Assembly: GCA_003972855.1 (NCBI GenBank)
Contig: QOAS01000085.1
Location: 1-7,271 of the forward strand
Length of the DNA stretch: 7,271 bases
Direction of reading: 5' to 3'
Source: Gammaproteobacteria bacterium
GTDB taxonomy: Bacteria > Aquificota > Aquificia > Aquificales > QOAS01
Position numbers and translations under genes: made by a program. Below, piece by piece: positions 4,998 to 7,271 of this stretch. How positions within the stretch are numbered: position 1 is the first letter of the stretch; each line of letters starts with the position of its first letter. The notes below the pieces were generated by a model. The model worked only from the letters and a program-made list of their open reading frames with translations. It was not told where the DNA came from and did not search any database.

Positions 4998-6395
4998 GAC
5001 AACCTTGCGGTCGTCAAAGGGATATTTTACCCCCTTTATCTCCTGATAATCCTCGTGTCCTTTTCCCGCTATAACTATAATGTCACCCTCCTTTGCCAAT
5101 TTTAAGGCAAGGTTTATCGCCTCTTTCCTATCGGGTTGAATTTTTACCTTAGAACGGTCTCCTATGCCCTTTAGGATATCTTCTATAATTTCCGAAGGCT
5201 CTTCAAAACGGGGGTTATCGGAAGTTAAAATTACCAAATCGCTAAACCTTTCCGCCACCGCACCCATAAGGGGTCTTTTATTCCTATCCCTATTTCCACC
5301 CGCCCCAAATACCGTTATAACCCTACGGGGTTTTAGATTAACCACCGCCTTTAGGAGTTTTTCCATTGCATCGGGGGTATGGGCGTAATCCACTATAACG
5401 GTAAAAGGTTTCTCCGCAACAATTTCAAACCTACCGGGTATCTGCGGTAGGTTTTGACAAACCCTTTGAAGCTCTTTTGCGGAAAACCCCAAAGTAAGGA
5501 GTAGAGAAATAACCCCCGCGAGGTTGAAAACTTGAAACTCTCCCCTAAGGTTGGAGGAAAACCTAAAAACCTCCCCTTTGGGAGTGGAAAGTTCAAAACT
5601 CAAACCCCTTAAGGTTACCTCCTTTTTTAAAATCCTGTAATCGTTATCGGACTCCGTTCCAAAACTTTGGAGGGAAAACTCTTTTGCTAACCTCCGCCCG
5701 TAAAGGTCGTCGCCGTTTACAACACCCGCTTTGTAGGTATATTCGGAAAACAAAAGGCGTTTGGCTAAAAAGTAGTTCTCCATAGTGCGGTGGTAGTCCA
5801 AATGGTCCTGAGAAAGGTTGGTAAAAATAACCCCTTCAAAGCGGGTTCCGTAAATCCTCCTTTGCCAAAGGGCGTGGGAAGAAATTTCGCAGGCAACCGC
5901 CTTAGCCCCGTCCTCAACCATTTGGGCAAGGGTTTTATACCAAACTTTAGGGTGGGGAGTGGTTTGACCTTTGCCGTAAACCTTTTGGTCAAAACGGTAT
6001 TCAACCGTTCCTATAACCCCCGTTGGAATGTTTAACCCGTTTAACAAACCCGCCAGTATAAATGCGGAGGAAGTTTTTCCGTTGGTTCCGGTTATTCCGA
6101 AAATTTTCAGCTTTTCATCGGGTTTATTAAAAAATTCTCTGCAAGCCAGAGCAAAAGCCCTTCGGGAATCTTCAACCTTTAAAAGTTTTACACCCGAGTT
6201 TTTTACCTCTCGGGGAGGGTTGTAATCTTTTTCAACGACTACCGCCAGAGGTTTTTTCTTCAAAACCTCCCCAATAAAGGAGTGACCGTCAAACCTCGTT
6301 CCCCTTATTGCAAAAAAAATGGAACCTCCCCGAACTTCGTTGGAGTTATCCGTAACATCTCTTGCCAACTTTACGAGTTGAAAAAGTTTTTCCAT
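4965..6395 (-). CDS. murE: UDP-N-acetylmuramoyl-tripeptide synthase MurE (meso-diaminopimelate-adding)
   Basis: The 476-residue cytoplasmic ligase adds the third amino acid of the peptidoglycan stem to UDP-MurNAc-L-Ala-D-Glu using ATP. The N-terminal substrate domain includes DSNEVRGGSIFFAIRG-like sequence (17-31). The P-loop is GITGTNGKTSSA (100-111). TTPHP (145-149) and CEISSHAL (169-176) follow, then TNLSQDHLDYH (192-202) and YFLAKRLLF (208-216), whose K212 corresponds to the carbamylated lysine. The third domain has VDYAHTPDAM, FGAGGNRDRNKRP and DNPR (393-396), the motif that selects meso-diaminopimelate rather than lysine; AGKGHEDYQ is near the end. ATG 6395 is chosen because family members begin this way. 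The open frame continues upstream to 6488 but that would overlap coaX and adds no family sequence. The Shine-Dalgarno is weak (GGG very close to ATG). No mra/mur neighbours are present, so murE stands outside a dcw cluster. Confidence 0.96.
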   Translation of the reverse strand: MEKLFQLVKLARDVTDNSNEVRGGSIFFAIRGTRFDGHSFIGEVLKKKPLAVVVEKDYNPPREVKNSGVKLLKVEDSRRAFALACREFFNKPDEKLKIFGITGTNGKTSSAFILAGLLNGLNIPTGVIGTVEYRFDQKVYGKGQTTPHPKVWYKTLAQMVEDGAKAVACEISSHALWQRRIYGTRFEGVIFTNLSQDHLDYHRTMENYFLAKRLLFSEYTYKAGVVNGDDLYGRRLAKEFSLQSFGTESDNDYRILKKEVTLRGLSFELSTPKGEVFRFSSNLRGEFQVFNLAGVISLLLTLGFSAKELQRVCQNLPQIPGRFEIVAEKPFTVIVDYAHTPDAMEKLLKAVVNLKPRRVITVFGAGGNRDRNKRPLMGAVAERFSDLVILTSDNPRFEEPSEIIEDILKGIGDRSKVKIQPDRKEAINLALKLAKEGDIIVIAGKGHEDYQEIKGVKYPFDDRKVVLELLSNLQKG

Positions 6396-6400
6396 ATCCC

Positions 6401-6415
6401 AATATAGGTAATATT
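6401..6415. repeat. Short inverted repeat in the murE/coaX divergent gap
   Basis: AATATAGGTAATATT is made of arms AATAT and ATATT around a 5-base centre AGGTA, in the 24-base gap between the two start codons. AGGT in the centre (6406-6409) is also the likely Shine-Dalgarno of coaX, 10 bases before ATG 6420. The arms are short and AT-rich, so chance is a serious alternative. Confidence 0.35.
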
Positions 6416-6419
6416 GCCA

Positions 6420-7124
6420 ATGCTCTTGCTGGTGGACATAGGAAACTCCGCCGTAAAGTGGATTATCAGCGAGACCGATAGATACCAACCTTTGCGGAAG
6501 GGAATTTTAAATCACGACCAAATTGAGGAATTAAGAAAATTCAAAGATATTCCCTACAAAGTGGTAGCTTCGGTAAAACCGAGTTTAAATCCCAAACTGG
6601 CAGAGGTTTTAAAAAATCCAATTTTTGTAAAAAATGAAGACTGCCTCCGCTTCATAAGTTCCGAATACGAAACTACCCACACCTTGGGAGTGGATAGGTT
6701 ACTCAACGCCATAGGGGGGCTGAATTACGCGGATACTTTTTGTGTGGTATCCTTCGGGACCGCAACGGTCGTAGATTTGGTCGTAGAAAAAACCTTTTTA
6801 GGAGGAGCTATATTCTTAGGAATGGAGAAACACCTAAAGTGTTTAAATATTCACGCGGAGCAACTTCCCATGGAAAAACCCCAAATTCCCCAAAGACCTA
6901 TTGGGAAAAATACCAAAGAGTGCTTACTATCGGGGGTTTTTTATTCCCAACTCTTTGCGGTGAAAGGGTTTGTTCAAACTTATAAAGAACTTTACGGGGT
7001 TGAAAAAGTTATTCTCACCGGCGGAAGTTTGGATTTTTTTATAAGCCAATTTGAAAGTTTTGTTTTTGATAAAGAACTGCTTTTTAAAGGGCTTTTTAAA
7101 GTTTTTTACGAGGTCTACTTTTGA
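6420..7124 (+). CDS. coaX: Type III pantothenate kinase CoaX
   Basis: The 234-residue enzyme phosphorylates pantothenate, the first step of coenzyme A synthesis; type III kinases belong to the ASKHA fold and usually need a monovalent cation. Motifs: MLLLVDIGNSAVKW (1-14, phosphate-binding DxGN with D6), YETTHTLGVDRLLNAIGG (83-100, with D92 at the position of the catalytic aspartate), VVSFGTATVVDLV (109-121), FLGGAIFLGM (126-135) and LTGGS (199-203). The length is slightly below the usual 250-260 residues. ATG 6420 is preferred over the upstream in-frame TTG 6414 because the family begins MLLLxDIGN and AGGT lies 10 bases before it. It diverges from murE with 24 bases between starts, so each promoter must lie inside the other gene or in that gap. 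It converges on the 5S rRNA about 30 bases downstream, with no hairpin terminator seen between. Confidence 0.93.
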   Translation: MLLLVDIGNSAVKWIISETDRYQPLRKGILNHDQIEELRKFKDIPYKVVASVKPSLNPKLAEVLKNPIFVKNEDCLRFISSEYETTHTLGVDRLLNAIGGLNYADTFCVVSFGTATVVDLVVEKTFLGGAIFLGMEKHLKCLNIHAEQLPMEKPQIPQRPIGKNTKECLLSGVFYSQLFAVKGFVQTYKELYGVEKVILTGGSLDFFISQFESFVFDKELLFKGLFKVFYEVYF

Positions 7125-7153
7125 AAACCGAAAGGATTTAGGAGATTTTTAGA

Positions 7154-7271
7154 GGGCTGGCAGCGACCTACTTTCCCGTGCCGCGGTCCGGCACAGTATC
7201 ATCGGCGCTGGGGGGCTTAACTGCCGGGTTCGGAATGGAACCGGGTGTTTCCCCCCCGCTATGGCCACCAG
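7154..7271 (-). rRNA. rrf: 5S ribosomal RNA (5' end cut by window edge)
   Basis: Read on the minus strand, the sequence begins CTGGTGGCCATAGCG and contains ATTCCGAACCCGGCAG and GCGCCGATGATACTGTG, and ends with GGTCGCTGCCAGCCC. These are the conserved landmarks of bacterial 5S rRNA, including loop C CCGAAC. The 3' GCCAGCCC must pair with a 5' GGGCTGG; only CTGG is visible, so about three to five bases of the 5' end lie beyond 7271. The helices are very G-C-rich compared with the neighbouring genes, which fits a thermophile. By usual rRNA operon order 16S and 23S should lie to the right, outside the window. The 3' end at 7154 is estimated from the pairing. No hairpin-plus-T-run terminator follows it on this strand. 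Confidence 0.95.

Noticed and set aside
5164..6225. Several open frames of 65-81 codons on either strand inside murE
   Set aside because: All are out-of-frame shadows of the strongly supported murE coding sequence.
6396..6488. N-terminal extension of MurE by 31 residues
   Set aside because: Would overlap coaX, does not resemble MurE sequence, and the family-like start is at 6395.
6740..6985. Open frame of 81 codons inside coaX in another frame
   Set aside because: Shadow frame; the coaX motifs (GVDR, GTATVVD, LGGA) lie in the main frame.
1..7271. CRISPR array, insertion sequence, toxin-antitoxin or phage module
   Set aside because: No regularly spaced repeats, terminal inverted repeats with transposase, or paired small genes were found by eye. 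The Rpn-like remnant is transposase-related by family but has no element ends.

Overview
The window looks like chromosomal DNA from a thermophilic, compact bacterial genome, most likely of the Aquificales (Aquifex/Hydrogenobacter/Thermocrinis type). The protein-coding DNA is AT-leaning and rich in Lys and Glu codons, while the tRNA and 5S rRNA have almost entirely G-C stems, as expected in a thermophile. Genes abut, overlap by 1 to 33 bases and lack obvious hairpin terminators. MurE carries the meso-diaminopimelate signature, which implies a Gram-negative-type wall. A DsrEFH-type sulfur-transfer set fits a sulfur-metabolising thermophile. The taxonomic call is inference; no 16S is present.

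Layout. (1) On the minus strand, 1-375 is the N-terminal part of a secreted PQQ-like beta-propeller protein that runs off the left edge. (2) Just upstream of it, 395-1113 (minus) is a broken Rpn/PD-(D/E)XK nuclease-like gene whose remnants lie in three frames. (3) 1114-1364 holds a tRNA with a CAT anticodon (plus; Ile2 favoured over elongator Met), a possible -10 element, and a tiny ORF that ends on the start codon of the next gene. (4) 1365-2099 (plus) encodes a coiled-coil/C4 zinc-ribbon protein. (5) 2096-3872 (minus) is a tightly packed cluster read dsrE-dsrF-dsrH-truB: a three-subunit sulfur-relay complex followed by tRNA pseudouridine-55 synthase. (6) 3954-4997 (plus) is a DegT/DnrJ/EryC1/StrS aminotransferase that starts inside a perfect 6-bp inverted repeat. 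(7) 4965-6395 (minus) is murE. (8) 6420-7124 (plus) is coaX, divergent from murE across only 24 bases. (9) 7154-7271 (minus) is a nearly complete 5S rRNA, the promoter-distal end of an rRNA operon that should continue to the right.

Most genes are housekeeping: tRNA supply and modification (tRNA, truB, perhaps dsrEFH), cell wall (murE), coenzyme A (coaX) and ribosome (5S). No complete accessory or defence system is visible. The points most worth checking are the eroded Rpn-like gene with its C7-tract frameshift, the cysteine-poor DsrEFH set joined to truB, and the hairpin over the DegT start codon.
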